A DNA stretch of 64,000 nt from Bacillus mobilis (lineage in GTDB: Bacteria > Bacillota > Bacilli > Bacillales > Bacillaceae_G), in assembly GCF_001884045.1 (NCBI RefSeq), contig NZ_MACF01000123.1, positions 124,001 to 188,000 on the forward strand, in the 5' to 3' direction. The notes beneath the pieces are model-generated. The model did not search any database. It was not told the DNA's origin and saw only the letters and a list, made by a program, of their open reading frames with translations. The position numbers were made by a program, and so were the translations under genes. Each line of letters begins with the position of its first letter. The stretch's first letter is position 1. Positions 45,119 to 54,620 of this stretch are shown piece after piece.

Positions 45119-45435
45119 AGAAGAGTGCAGGAATTAATCGCCTATCTATTTATTATAAACAAGCAAGCTATCACATACACGCAAGTCCTACTGGATTATA
45201 CAATAGCTTAGGGGATATTCAAGACGAAAGGATACAGAAACATGGATATGTTTTGGGTCCTAGTAACTACGGTTTATCAATACCAGGCCAATTAACTATT
45301 ATCTCATTAATGCAAATGGCGATTTCTTTATTGTTACTAAACTCAAGCATAGATAGATTAATAAGGGCAACAGTTTTTCGAAAGTCCGAACGTTCCTCTT
45401 ATTTTGGGAGAATCAAAACTGACATTGATGTCTGA
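45079..45435 (+). pseudogene. DUF5677-like C-terminal fragment
   Basis: The frame opening at 45079 gives DLEKSAGINRLSIYYKQAS, YHIHASPTGLYNSLGDIQ, GPSNYGLSIPGQLTIIS and a charged end to TGA at 45435, resembling the C-terminal part of DUF5677 proteins. The N-terminal half is missing, and the fragment overlaps the end of the upstream small gene by 40 bases. It is read as a remnant of a deleted gene. Confidence 0.5.
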
Positions 45436-45748
45436 TATAGTACGACCTTATTCGGACAGATACAATGGTACGTTCATAATGTGGTGACTTCAGCACATAT
45501 AGAAGGAAGTGGATTTCGGAAGTCTCCGCCGTCTGATGCATAGCCGTTCGGAACTTTCGGAAGAGGTGTTATATCGGTGCATATTAGAAAAAACTCGTTT
45601 TATACATTTTCGAAATTTTCCAATTAATACAGGAACACCCCCCTGACAGACACACGACTTGAAACTTCGACTCTGTGGTAAATAACAAAAATATTAAAGG
45701 ATTATGATTATTACTAGAGAAGTTATCTATTTGTGAGGAGGTGTTAAA
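45436..45748. other. Island stretch without a convincing gene
   Basis: Mixed-composition sequence; no supported open frame or strong hairpin. Confidence 0.35.
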
Positions 45749-45988
45749 ATGTTTATCAAGACGGGGATTCATCGACTGGGTAATTTTAGGGAGAATGAAC
45801 ATGTGGATGCAACAATAGAAAAAAATGGAGAATATTATCATGTTATAGGAAGATATACAGGAGAAAGAAGTGTAAGAATAGTTCGTGATAGTTCTTTACC
45901 TGATGATCACGAAAAGTTATACGATGAATTAGAAGAAATTCTTAATAAGAAAGTTAAGGCTGAACAGTTAAAAACAATAGTTAATTAA
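45749..45988 (+). CDS. Hypothetical small protein in the island, 79 residues
   Basis: GTGAGGAGGTG precedes ATG 45749, a strong site. Soluble, charged (VDATIEKNGEYYHVIGRYTGE; KLYDELEEILNKKVKAEQL) with a beta-rich start and a helical end. No family recognised. Closed by a terminator at 45996. Confidence 0.6.
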   Translation: MFIKTGIHRLGNFRENEHVDATIEKNGEYYHVIGRYTGERSVRIVRDSSLPDDHEKLYDELEEILNKKVKAEQLKTIVN

Positions 45989-45995
45989 TAATATT

Positions 45996-46034
45996 CCCGG
46001 TACCTATTAATAAAAAGGTCCGGGTTTTTATTTT
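45996..46034 (+). terminator. Terminator of the last island gene
   Basis: CCCGGTACCT / AGGTCCGGG with five T. Confidence 0.85.
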
Positions 46035-46429
46035 ATATAAGATTGCCTAAATGTTAATGGAAATAAAGAATCAGTAAGAAATAGCCAAATCTATAGAAAG
46101 GTCAATGCTAATTATATTTTAATGGCCGTTTAAGTATACTTTTATGAACTATTAATAATTGGTCGATTACTAAGTGTTTAACTGTTCGTTTAATATAAGA
46201 AAATTATTTATGAACTTTCATTTATTTAATTCACTGTTATACGTGGTTGTTTTACAATCGGATCAAAAATGATGGAAAGGAAGTAAGAGGAATGGTGGAG
46301 ACTAGAAAAATCGGTTATGTATAGGAAGAGGTTTGTCAGGATATTATACGCTGGATCTTTACTAGAGTTTACTACAAGTCAGTCGCTCTCTCGTAATTTT
46401 TCGTAGTTTATGAACGTTCTTATACAATG
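46035..46429. other. Right end of the island, no gene seen
   Basis: AT-rich, no open frame with a ribosome binding site. In such elements this end often holds the recombinase arm-binding sites, but I could not identify repeats. Confidence 0.35.
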
Positions 46430-46540
46430 TTTATCGGTGTCATCTCACACGTTCAAGAGCTGAAAAACGCAATGCCAGCTGTATTAGAAGTAACGAAGCA
46501 GAAGGATGGGTGTAGTCAGACAAGGTTTGTGGTGAAGTAA
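46430..46540 (+). repeat. Right attachment repeat (attR), orphan sbcC 3' end
   Basis: Carries an intact frame for the last 36 SbcC residues plus the stop, with two synonymous differences from 40539-40649. The sequence after it, including the terminator at 46601, is most likely the original downstream flank of sbcC. Confidence 0.88.
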
Positions 46541-46600
46541 GTTCCATTGTAATTTAGTCAAAGTATTGTTTGCGATTTTCCTGTATAGAACTTATGAACA

Positions 46601-46637
46601 AATAAATGTCGCCTCTAAAAAGAGGCGGCATTTATTT
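46601..46637. terminator. Probable original terminator of sbcDC
   Basis: AAATAAATGTCGCCTCT / AGAGGCGGCATTTATTT, now separated from sbcC by the island; bidirectional in form, also serving the minus-strand gene at 46662. Confidence 0.85.
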
Positions 46638-46661
46638 GTTATTCAAAATTAAATAATTTAC

Positions 46662-46835
46662 TTACGAGTTATCTGTAGAAGGCGGTGTATTTTCCAATCT
46701 ATTATAAGTTTTAAAGGCCGAAATTGCCGAGATAACACCACCGACTAAAAATAAAGCAGATCCACCGACCAAAATGATACGACTGACATACGTTTCGCGC
46801 GCTTCTTCAACTTCTTCTTGTAACATTGTTGGCAT
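46662..46835 (-). CDS. Small single-pass membrane protein, 57 residues
   Basis: ATG at 46835 has TTAGGAGGAATT upstream, a strong site. An acidic N-terminus (MPTMLQEEVEEARETY) is followed by one membrane helix (IILVGGSALFLVGGVISAIS) and a polar end. Unrecognised. Confidence 0.7.
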   Translation of the reverse strand: MPTMLQEEVEEARETYVSRIILVGGSALFLVGGVISAISAFKTYNRLENTPPSTDNS

Positions 46836-47165
46836 TTGAATTCCTCCTAAACAACATTTATTTTGTAGATAGTATATACAAATGCCTAAAATATGTTAAA
46901 ATCACTGGATAGTATTATGAGGAAGTATATAGTTACATGTGAATTGTTTGAAAAATCTTCATTATAAATTTATGCTAACTTCACATAGAGCACATATTAA
47001 CATTGTATTATGTATATGTACCAAATAAATAAAGTGAATTGTATTTCATTCTGTTTTTAAAAATTTGAAATTCTATTATTTTTATATAAAGGTTTCTCGT
47101 CGGAGTTTTAAATATTTTGGAAATAGATCTAAATAAGAGAAATTCACATAAAAGGGGAATGTCTT
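46836..47165. other. Intergenic promoter region upstream of the PagR-like gene
   Basis: AT-rich; no gene. Divergent promoters for the small membrane gene and the regulator must lie here. I could not define an operator with confidence. Confidence 0.35.
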
Positions 47166-47465
47166 ATGACAACATATACGAGTGAAATGAGAAAAAGTTT
47201 AGTTTCAGAAGAAGATGTAGATATTTTAAAAATTATGGCTCACCCAATCCGATTACAAATTGTAAATGAATTAAGTACGAGAAAAACTTGTAATGTAACG
47301 CAATTAACAGAATTACTAAATATTCCACAATCGACTGTTTCGCAACATTTATCAAAAATGAAAGGTAAAGTGTTACGAGCTGAGAGAAGGGGCTTAGAAA
47401 TTTATTATCACATTAATAATTTAAAAGCGAGTAAGATTGTAAGTGTTTTAGGATATATAAACTAA
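47166..47465 (+). CDS. ArsR/SmtB-family regulator, PagR-like
   Basis: 99 residues, the same length as PagR of the B. anthracis virulence plasmid, with a winged helix: VDILKIMAHPIRLQIVNEL, NVTQLTELLNIPQSTVSQHLSKMKGKVLRAERRGLEIYYHINN in two blocks. There are no Cys-pair metal sites (only one Cys), so it is not an obvious metal sensor. AAAGGGG precedes ATG at about 9 bases. PagR-type paralogues act on surface and toxin genes; the target here is unknown. Confidence 0.82.
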   Translation: MTTYTSEMRKSLVSEEDVDILKIMAHPIRLQIVNELSTRKTCNVTQLTELLNIPQSTVSQHLSKMKGKVLRAERRGLEIYYHINNLKASKIVSVLGYIN

Positions 47466-47481
47466 TGAAATATTTTCATAT

Positions 47482-47516
47482 AAAATAGCCGCTGCTGGTA
47501 AGCAGGGGCTATTTTG
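47482..47516 (+). terminator. Terminator of the PagR-like gene
   Basis: AAAATAGCCGCTGCT / AGCAGGGGCTATTTT. Confidence 0.8.
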
Positions 47517-47523
47517 TGTTGTT

Positions 47524-47709
47524 TTATGTATTCGTATTTAAAATTTTGTAGTTTTTATGATTTACAATTGTTCGATCAAATTCAAAAGTACCACCGCTTA
47601 CATCTGTAATTTCAACTAAGACCGATTCAGTATATAGTTTTAGTACAGATCCTGTAATCTTTAAATTATTTCGGTGAAAAAGTATAGTATCCCCTACGTT
47701 TGCTTTCAT
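47524..47709 (-). CDS. YkvS/DUF2187-family protein
   Basis: 61 residues, ATG after AAGGAGGTACT. MKANVGDTILFHRNNLKITGSVL and the closing TIVNHKNYKIL match YkvS-like (DUF2187) proteins, small SH3-like beta proteins of Bacillus with unknown role. Confidence 0.75.
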   Translation of the reverse strand: MKANVGDTILFHRNNLKITGSVLKLYTESVLVEITDVSGGTFEFDRTIVNHKNYKILNTNT

Positions 47710-48126
47710 AGTACCTCCTTATTAAAGACAGAATTATTTTTTTATTATATATATTAAACCACGTATAGATATATTAGTGAATATTTAGTTTTGTTTATCA
47801 ATAAAATATTTTTTATTTTATAAAAAATAAAGTGCATCGTAGTATAAAAATAGTTTTTTTGGTTGTATAGGAAAATCAAAATTTTGTAATCTCGCCATGA
47901 TATAACTTGAGACATAATTTTTATAAAAAAGATGATAAAACAGCTGTAAGTTGTATGGATGAAAAATATGATAATAGCTATTTACGTATTTAATAATTCG
48001 TTTTTTGTATTTCGTCCTTCGTTTTCTGTAACTGATTCCATATTTTTGACGCTCTATCTTGTAAGTGCTTACATAAGCGGTAACATCTTATACAATGAAG
48101 GTGTTAAATCAAAAGAGGTGGTCAAT
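47710..48126. other. Intergenic stretch upstream of the OFA transporter
   Basis: Very AT-rich. A 77-codon frame from 47959 reaches the transporter start, but only its last 21 codons have a ribosome binding site. A hairpin-like TTTTTTATTTTATAAAAAATAAA region is at about 47808-47830. Confidence 0.35.
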
Positions 48127-48192
48127 ATGAACATAAAAAAAGTAAATTTAGCGAACAGCATTGAAATAGAAAGAGGAGGCGGAAAGGTATGA
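48127..48192 (+). CDS. 21-residue upstream ORF coupled to the OFA transporter
   Basis: ATG 48127 follows AAAGAGGTGG at good spacing and encodes MNIKKVNLANSIEIERGG and KV. Its stop overlaps the transporter start by four bases (ATGA), and its last codons (AGAGGAGGCGG) contain the transporter's ribosome binding site. It is therefore either a leader ORF controlling translation or a small partner peptide. Confidence 0.55.
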   Translation: MNIKKVNLANSIEIERGGGKV

Positions 48193-49391
48193 AGAAATCA
48201 AATGTTAATCCATGGTTAGTTGTACTTGGCACAGTCATCGTACAAATGGGGCTTGGAACAATATATACATGGAGTTTATTCAATCAGCCTTTAGTTAGTA
48301 AATACGGTTGGAGTCTTAACGCAGTAGCTATAACGTTCTCAATTACTAGTCTTTCCTTAGCATTTTCAACTTTATTTGCGAGTAAATTACAAGAAAAATG
48401 GGGACTTCGTAAACTTATTATGATAGCTGGACTAGCATTAGGACTAGGATTAGTACTTAGTTCGCAAGCGTCCTCATTAATATTGCTGTATGTACTAGCA
48501 GGAGTTGTTGTAGGTTATGCAGATGGTACAGCATATATCACTTCATTATCCAATTTAATAAAGTGGTTTCCAAAGCGTAAAGGTCTAATTGCTGGTATTT
48601 CTGTCTCTGCATATGGTTCAGGTAGCTTAATCTTTAAATACGTTAACGCACAGTTAATTGAATCAGTTGGTGTATCACAAGCGTTTATATACTGGGGTTT
48701 AATTGTTACAGCTATGATTGTCCTTGGAGCTTGTTTAATCCATCAAGCTGCTGATCAAGGTGCAGTTCATGAGACAAAAACTCACGAATATACAACGAAA
48801 GAAATGCTAGGTACAAAACAAGTATACTTATTATTTATTATGTTATTTACATCATGTATGAGTGGCTTATACTTAATTGGTATGGTAAAAGATATTGGTG
48901 TTCAACTTGTAGGACTTAACGCAGCAACAGCAGCTAATGCGGTGGCTATGGTTGCAATCTTCAATACATTAGGTCGTATTATTCTAGGACCGTTATCAGA
49001 TAAAATCGGCCGTTTAAAAATCGTTACTGGTACTTTTGTTGTTATGGCAAGTTCAGTATTAGTTCTAAGTTTCGTAGATTTAAATTACGGTATCTACTTC
49101 GTATGTGTAGCAAGTGTAGCATTTTGCTTTGGTGGAAATATCACGATTTTCCCAGCTATCGTTGGTGATTTCTACGGTATGAAAAACCATAGTAAGAACT
49201 ACGGAATTGTGTATCAAGGATTTGGATTTGGAGCGCTTGCAGGTTCCTTTATCGGTGCACTTCTAGGTGGATTCAAACCAACATTCATGGTGATCGGCGT
49301 ATTATGTGTCGTATCATTTATTATCGCAATATTAATTCAAGCGCCTAAACAGAAAAAAGAACACGAAGAAGAGTATCGCAGTGTAGCATAA
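48189..49391 (+). CDS. OFA-family MFS transporter (oxalate/formate-type)
   Basis: 400 residues with 12 predicted helices. The start NPWLVVLGTVIVQMGLGTIYTWSLF is the OFA hallmark, with GYADGTAYITSLSNLIKWFPKRKGLIAGI (two blocks) and GPLSDKIGRL. OFA proteins exchange small carboxylates such as oxalate, formate or lactate. The substrate cannot be read. The gene is translationally coupled to the short ORF upstream and ends with a clear terminator. Confidence 0.88.
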   Translation: MKKSNVNPWLVVLGTVIVQMGLGTIYTWSLFNQPLVSKYGWSLNAVAITFSITSLSLAFSTLFASKLQEKWGLRKLIMIAGLALGLGLVLSSQASSLILLYVLAGVVVGYADGTAYITSLSNLIKWFPKRKGLIAGISVSAYGSGSLIFKYVNAQLIESVGVSQAFIYWGLIVTAMIVLGACLIHQAADQGAVHETKTHEYTTKEMLGTKQVYLLFIMLFTSCMSGLYLIGMVKDIGVQLVGLNAATAANAVAMVAIFNTLGRIILGPLSDKIGRLKIVTGTFVVMASSVLVLSFVDLNYGIYFVCVASVAFCFGGNITIFPAIVGDFYGMKNHSKNYGIVYQGFGFGALAGSFIGALLGGFKPTFMVIGVLCVVSFIIAILIQAPKQKKEHEEEYRSVA

Positions 49392-49423
49392 GTATATAAA
49401 TCTTCTATAACACTATGATTACG

Positions 49424-49456
49424 AAAAAGCATCCTGTTAAATAGGGTGCTTTTTTG
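49424..49456 (+). terminator. Terminator of the OFA transporter gene
   Basis: AAAAAGCATCCT / AGGGTGCTTTTTT. Confidence 0.85.
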
Positions 49457-49829
49457 AGTTATTTTAAATAGGTTATATAATTTTTGGAATTTTTTGAGGC
49501 GAAAAATGAGTGATATACCTATTTGGATTATATTGGAATATTAAAAAGTGATACATTATATTCGAACTACTTATTAAATCTTAAATTATAAACACGACAT
49601 ACATCAATAATTGCAAGATATATTTTCTCGATATTTTCAGAAAAATGTTGAGAAAATATATACTCGATTTTTTGGTAAGGCTTTGTAAATGAGGGTATCT
49701 ACAGTTTATCTTCTTTAATTTTACAAAGAGGAGTAGGAATTAAATATTTAATGTACGTGCTTATTAATACTTTTAGATGTAATTGCATTGAGAAGCACTA
49801 AAATGTTTTGTCTGAAAAATAAAAATAGG

Positions 49830-49858
49830 TTGACAAGTTTATTGAGAAAGATTATCAT
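49830..49858 (+). promoter_or_regulatory. Distal dhb promoter with partial Fur box
   Basis: TTGACA at 49830 and TATCAT at 49853, 17 bases apart, a good sigma-A promoter. The stretch TGAGAAAGATTATCATTTC at 49843-49861 overlaps the -10 and resembles a Fur box (about two-thirds of positions). Confidence 0.65.
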
Positions 49859-49921
49859 TTCGGTGTAAGAATATTAAATGAAAAACATTATCAATGAATA
49901 ATATTTTGATGAAAAGTACAC

Positions 49922-49979
49922 TTGACCAATTAGTTTAGTAAGTGTATTATTTTTTACATTGATAATGATAATCATTATC
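49922..49979 (+). promoter_or_regulatory. Proximal dhb promoter with perfect Fur box
   Basis: TTGACC at 49922 and TATTAT at 49945, 17 bases apart. Right after it, 49961-49979 is GATAATGATAATCATTATC, the full consensus Fur box. Iron-bound Fur would block both the start site and elongation. This supports iron-repressed expression of the whole locus. Confidence 0.85.
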
Positions 49980-50025
49980 GTAATTTGTTTAATTAGATTA
50001 ATTTTTAAATGAAAGGATAGAGGAA

Positions 50026-50811
50026 ATGAACTTAGGGGAATTTGATGGGAAAACGGTTTTAGTAACAGGTGCAGCCCAAGGTATAGGTAGTGTTGTTGCC
50101 AAAATGTTTTTAGAAAGAGGAGCTACAGTTATTGCGGTTGATCAAAATGAAGAGGGGTTAAATGTTCTCTTAAATGAAAATGAATTAAAGGAAACACACA
50201 TGAAAACGTTTCGTATAGATGTGAGTGATAGTACCGCAGTTGAAGATATCGTAAACGGTATTGAAAATGATATAGCACCGATAAATATATTAGTTAATGT
50301 TGCAGGGGTTTTACGTATGGGAGCGATTCACTCTTTAAGTGATGAAGATTGGAATAAAACATTCTCTGTAAATTCTACAGGCGTTTTCTATATGTCCCGA
50401 GCAGTAAGTAAACGTATGATGCAAAGAAAGTCAGGGGCAATTGTTACAGTTGGTTCAAATGCAGCAAATACCCCGAGAATGGATATGGCTGCGTATGCGG
50501 CATCCAAAGCTGCAACGACGATGTTTATGAAGTGTTTAGGATTAGAACTTGCAGCATATAACATTCGCTGTAACTTAGTTTCCCCAGGTTCAACTGAAAC
50601 TGAAATGCAAAGGTTACTATGGGCTGATGAGAATGGAGCAAAAAATATCATTGCTGGTTCTCAAAGTACATATAGACTCGGTATACCATTACAAAAAATT
50701 GCACAGCCTTCAGAAGTTGCCGAAGCGGTATTGTTTTTAGCGTCAGATAAAGCAAGCCACATTACAATGCACAATTTATGTGTCGATGGCGGAGCTACAT
50801 TAGGCGTTTAA
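50026..50811 (+). CDS. dhbA: 2,3-Dihydro-2,3-dihydroxybenzoate dehydrogenase
   Basis: 261 residues, SDR fold: [13 protein letters not shown] ([11 protein letters not shown]) and YAASKAA. It oxidises 2,3-dihydro-2,3-dihydroxybenzoate to 2,3-dihydroxybenzoate with NAD in bacillibactin synthesis. GAAAGGATAGAGGAA precedes ATG. First gene of the operon under the Fur-box promoters. Confidence 0.95.
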   Translation: MNLGEFDGKTVLVTGAAQGIGSVVAKMFLERGATVIAVDQNEEGLNVLLNENELKETHMKTFRIDVSDSTAVEDIVNGIENDIAPINILVNVAGVLRMGAIHSLSDEDWNKTFSVNSTGVFYMSRAVSKRMMQRKSGAIVTVGSNAANTPRMDMAAYAASKAATTMFMKCLGLELAAYNIRCNLVSPGSTETEMQRLLWADENGAKNIIAGSQSTYRLGIPLQKIAQPSEVAEAVLFLASDKASHITMHNLCVDGGATLGV

Positions 50812-50836
50812 TAAAAAAATAGGGGGCTATTATATC

Positions 50837-52036
50837 ATGAATGAACTTACGGCTGTAAAGGAACTGTCAGAAAAACTTTTAGAAGATTATAAGACTGAAT
50901 CTTCATTCTTTTTTGCTTCACCTACTCGAACAATATTGACAGAAGGAGAGTTTACTACAGTAAAGCATCGTGAAATTGAAAGTTTTCCAGAACTAGTACA
51001 GGCAGTATTACGTAATGCAAAACAAGCTGGAAATCCGAATCCAATCGTTGTTGGTGCTTTGCCATTTGATCGTAGAAAAGAAGTTCAACTTATCGTACCA
51101 GAATATAGCAGAATATCTGAACGATTACAATTAGATACAACAAATCAGCTTGAAACAAATGAGAACTTAACATTTGAAATGACACCTGTACCAGATCCTG
51201 AAGTGTATATGAATGGTGTGAAGCAAGGAATTGAAAAAATACAAGACGGAGATTTAAAGAAAATCGTTCTATCCAGATCATTAGATGTTAAATCTTCCGA
51301 AAAGATTAATAAGCAAAAGCTTCTTCGAGAATTAGCAGAGCATAATAAGCACGGTTATACATTTGCTGTTAATGTACCGAAAGATGAAAACGAGAAGAAT
51401 AAGACTTTAATTGGAGCAAGTCCTGAGTTACTCGTTTCACGTAATGGTATGCAAGTTATTTCTAATCCGTTAGCTGGTTCAAGACCGCGTAGTGATGATC
51501 CAGTTGAAGATAAAAGAAGAGCAGAGGAATTACTTTCTTCTCCAAAAGATTTACATGAACATGCGGTAGTAGTAGAAGCGGTAGCTGCTGCGCTTCGTCC
51601 ATACTGTCACACATTACATGTTCCAGAAAAACCATCCGTTATTCATAGTGAAGCGATGTGGCATTTGTCTACTGAAGTGAAAGGTGAACTAAAGGATCCG
51701 AATACTACTTCTTTGGAATTAGCAATTGCACTTCATCCTACGCCAGCAGTTTGCGGGACGCCTATGGAAGAAGCGAGAGAGGCGATTCAAAAAATTGAGC
51801 CATTTGACCGTGAATTTTTTACAGGAATGCTAGGTTGGAGCGATTTAAATGGAGATGGTGAATGGATTGTTACAATTCGCTGTGCTGAAGTGCAAGAAAA
51901 AACCCTTCGATTATTTGCAGGAGCGGGAGTTGTCGCTGAGTCAAAACCAGAAGATGAGTTAGCAGAAACATCAGCTAAGTTTCAAACAATGCTGAAGGCT
52001 CTAGGGTTAAGTGATAATTCATTGAATGAAAAATAG
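50837..52036 (+). CDS. dhbC: Isochorismate synthase
   Basis: 399 residues, chorismate-utilising enzyme fold; the catalytic-domain blocks [53 protein letters not shown] and [19 protein letters not shown] are present. It turns chorismate into isochorismate, the first committed step. AGGGGGCTATT precedes the start. Confidence 0.95.
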   Translation: MNELTAVKELSEKLLEDYKTESSFFFASPTRTILTEGEFTTVKHREIESFPELVQAVLRNAKQAGNPNPIVVGALPFDRRKEVQLIVPEYSRISERLQLDTTNQLETNENLTFEMTPVPDPEVYMNGVKQGIEKIQDGDLKKIVLSRSLDVKSSEKINKQKLLRELAEHNKHGYTFAVNVPKDENEKNKTLIGASPELLVSRNGMQVISNPLAGSRPRSDDPVEDKRRAEELLSSPKDLHEHAVVVEAVAAALRPYCHTLHVPEKPSVIHSEAMWHLSTEVKGELKDPNTTSLELAIALHPTPAVCGTPMEEAREAIQKIEPFDREFFTGMLGWSDLNGDGEWIVTIRCAEVQEKTLRLFAGAGVVAESKPEDELAETSAKFQTMLKALGLSDNSLNEK

Positions 52037-52048
52037 GGGGAAGAAAGA

Positions 52049-53665
52049 ATGTTGACAGGTTATACAAAATGGCCAAAAGAATTTGCTAATCGCTATCGAG
52101 AAGAAGGGTGTTGGCTTGGTGAAACATTTGGCGGGGTGTTAAGAGAGCGTGCTGAAAAATATGGAGATCAAATTGCGGTTGTAAGTGGTAATACGCATGT
52201 AACGTATAGTGAGCTTGATAAAAAAGTAGATCGCTTAGCGTCAGGTTTACTGAATTTAGGAATAAAACAAGAGGATCGAGTTGTAATCCAATTACCTAAC
52301 GTTATCGAGTTTTTCGAAATGTGTTTTGCGCTATTTCGAATTGGAGCACTTCCTGTCTTTGCACTACCTTCACATCGAAGCAGTGAAATTAGTTATTTTT
52401 GTGAGTTTGGTGAGGCGAATGCTTACGTTATTTCAGATAAGGCTCTCGGCTTTGATTATCGAAAACTAGCAAGAGAAGTGAAAGAGAAAGTGTCAACTTT
52501 ACAACATGTAATTGTAGTGGGAGAAGAAGAGGAGTTTATGAACATAAGTGATCTGTATGTAGATTCTATTCCATTACCAGAAGTTCAGCCAAGTGATGTT
52601 GCGTTTCTCCAATTGTCAGGAGGGACAACAGGACTTTCTAAATTAATTCCTAGAACACATGATGACTATATTTATAGTTTACGTGTTAGCGCTGAAATTT
52701 GTAATTTGAATACGGATAGCGTCTATATGGCAGTTCTTCCAGTAGCGCACAATTACCCAATGAGTTCTCCAGGGACATTTGGAACTTTCTATGCGGGTGG
52801 AAAAGTAGTGCTAGCAACTGGAGGTAGTCCAGATGAGGCATTTGCTCTAATAGAAAAAGAAAAAGTCACGATTACCGCGCTCGTTCCGCCATTAGCAATG
52901 ATCTGGCTTGATGCTGCATCTTCTCGTAATAACGATTTATCGAGCCTAGAAGTGATTCAAGTTGGTGGTGCGAAATTTGGCGCCGAAGTTGCGAAACGTA
53001 TACGTCCTACATTTGGATGTACGTTACAGCAAGTGTTCGGTATGGCAGAAGGATTAGTAAATTACACAAGATTAAATGATCCAGAAGAAATCATCATTCA
53101 TACGCAAGGTAGACCGATGTCTACATACGACGAAGTAAGGGTTGTCGATGAAAATGATAACGATGTAAAAGTTGGTGAAGTAGGAAGTTTATTAACAAGA
53201 GGACCATATACAATTCGTGGTTATTATAAAGCGGAAGAGCATAATGAAAGGTCATTTACTGAAGATGGATTTTATCGTACAGGAGATCTTGTGAAAGTAA
53301 ATGAACAAGGTTACATCATTGTAGAAGGTAGGGATAAAGATCAAATTAACCGTGGTGGTGAGAAAGTTGCTGCGGAAGAAGTTGAAAATCATCTATTAGC
53401 ACATGATGCAGTACATGATGTAGCAATTGTATCAATGCCTGACGAGTATTTAGGGGAACGTACTTGTGCATTTGTTATAGCTCGCGGACAAGCCCCGACA
53501 GTAAGTGAATTAAAAATGTTTTTAAGAGAACGCGGTATAGCAGCTTATAAGATTCCGGATCGAATTGAATTTATTGAATCATTCCCGCAAACAGGTGTTG
53601 GAAAGGTAAGCAAAAAAGAGTTACGTAAAGTCATTGCTGAAAAACTTATTACGATAAAACGATAA
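52049..53665 (+). CDS. dhbE: 2,3-Dihydroxybenzoate-AMP ligase
   Basis: 538 residues, stand-alone adenylation enzyme. [21 protein letters not shown] is the A3 loop; [13 protein letters not shown] and YRTGDLVKV with [20 protein letters not shown] are the later core motifs, ending with the catalytic Lys in [10 protein letters not shown]. It activates 2,3-dihydroxybenzoate and loads it on DhbB. Starts 12 bases after dhbC. Confidence 0.95.
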   Translation: MLTGYTKWPKEFANRYREEGCWLGETFGGVLRERAEKYGDQIAVVSGNTHVTYSELDKKVDRLASGLLNLGIKQEDRVVIQLPNVIEFFEMCFALFRIGALPVFALPSHRSSEISYFCEFGEANAYVISDKALGFDYRKLAREVKEKVSTLQHVIVVGEEEEFMNISDLYVDSIPLPEVQPSDVAFLQLSGGTTGLSKLIPRTHDDYIYSLRVSAEICNLNTDSVYMAVLPVAHNYPMSSPGTFGTFYAGGKVVLATGGSPDEAFALIEKEKVTITALVPPLAMIWLDAASSRNNDLSSLEVIQVGGAKFGAEVAKRIRPTFGCTLQQVFGMAEGLVNYTRLNDPEEIIIHTQGRPMSTYDEVRVVDENDNDVKVGEVGSLLTRGPYTIRGYYKAEEHNERSFTEDGFYRTGDLVKVNEQGYIIVEGRDKDQINRGGEKVAAEEVENHLLAHDAVHDVAIVSMPDEYLGERTCAFVIARGQAPTVSELKMFLRERGIAAYKIPDRIEFIESFPQTGVGKVSKKELRKVIAEKLITIKR

Positions 53666-53695
53666 AGAATATAAAAATTGGAAGGAAGTGATTAG

Positions 53696-54589
53696 ATGGC
53701 TATCCCATCTATTTCAGTATACAAAATGCCAGTTGAATCAGAACTACCAAAAAATAAAGTGAATTGGACGCCAGATCCGAAACGTGCGGTTCTTCTAATC
53801 CATGACATGCAAGAATATTTTCTTGATGCATATAGCGATAAAGAATCACCGAAAGTAGAACTCATTTCAAATATTAAGGTGATAAGAGAAAGATGTAAGG
53901 AACTTGGTATCCCAGTTGTTTATACAGCTCAGCCAGGTGGACAAACGTTAGAACAACGAGGGTTATTACAAGACTTCTGGGGTGATGGTATTCCTGCTGG
54001 ACCAGATAAAAAGAAAATTGTGGATGAACTTACTCCTGATGAGAATGATATATTCTTAACGAAATGGAGATATAGTGCATTTAAAAAGACAAATCTATTA
54101 GAAATTTTAAATGAGCAAGGAAGAGATCAACTTATTATTTGCGGTATTTATGCGCATATTGGCTGCCTTTTAACAGCTTGTGAAGCGTTTATGGATGGTA
54201 TAGAGCCTTTCTTTGTAGCAGATGCAGTTGCTGATTTTTCATTAGAGCATCATAAACAAGCATTACAGTATGCATCTAATAGATGTGCAGTGACGACATC
54301 AACCAACTTACTGTTAAAAGATTTACAAAATGTAAAAGACGATAAGAGTGAAGGGATCACTTTACAGGAAGTACATGAACTAGTTGCACAATTACTTCGT
54401 GAACCAGTAGAAAGTGTTGAGACTGATGAAGATTTATTAAATAGAGGACTTGATTCGGTCAGAATTATGAGTTTAGTAGAGAAGTGGCGTCGTGAAGGAA
54501 AAGAAATCACTTTTGCGGATTTAGCAGAGAGCCCAACTGTTGTTGATTGGTACCGTTTATTATCTCCGCAAACAGAACATGTACTTTAA
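53696..54589 (+). CDS. dhbB: Isochorismatase with aryl carrier domain
   Basis: 297 residues. Residues 1-210 are isochorismatase (AVLLIHDMQEYFLDAY, KWRYSAFKKTNL, ICGIYAHIGCLLTA); about 215-290 are an aryl carrier domain with the phosphopantetheine Ser near 254 in NRGLDSVRIM. The first domain makes 2,3-dihydro-2,3-dihydroxybenzoate, the second holds the activated acid. GGAAGGAAGTGA precedes the start. Confidence 0.95.
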   Translation: MAIPSISVYKMPVESELPKNKVNWTPDPKRAVLLIHDMQEYFLDAYSDKESPKVELISNIKVIRERCKELGIPVVYTAQPGGQTLEQRGLLQDFWGDGIPAGPDKKKIVDELTPDENDIFLTKWRYSAFKKTNLLEILNEQGRDQLIICGIYAHIGCLLTACEAFMDGIEPFFVADAVADFSLEHHKQALQYASNRCAVTTSTNLLLKDLQNVKDDKSEGITLQEVHELVAQLLREPVESVETDEDLLNRGLDSVRIMSLVEKWRREGKEITFADLAESPTVVDWYRLLSPQTEHVL

Positions 54590-54620
54590 TATAGACTACA
54601 TAATAAAGGGGTAGTAAAGA

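Larger units (their letters stand above)
40650..46540. mobile_element. 5.9-kb integrated genetic island in sbcC
   Basis: Bounded by the 111-bp direct repeats. Contents in order: truncated tyrosine recombinase (minus strand, next to attL), a 121-residue unknown, a TIR-domain protein, a KAP P-loop NTPase, a 56-residue unknown, a DUF5677-like fragment and a 79-residue unknown. There are no replication, packaging or conjugation genes. The integrase lacks its catalytic end, so the island is probably fixed unless helped by another recombinase. Confidence 0.85.

Noticed and set aside
47959-48126. Upstream part of a 77-codon frame before the OFA transporter
   Set aside because: No ribosome binding site; only the last 21 codons have one and are listed separately.
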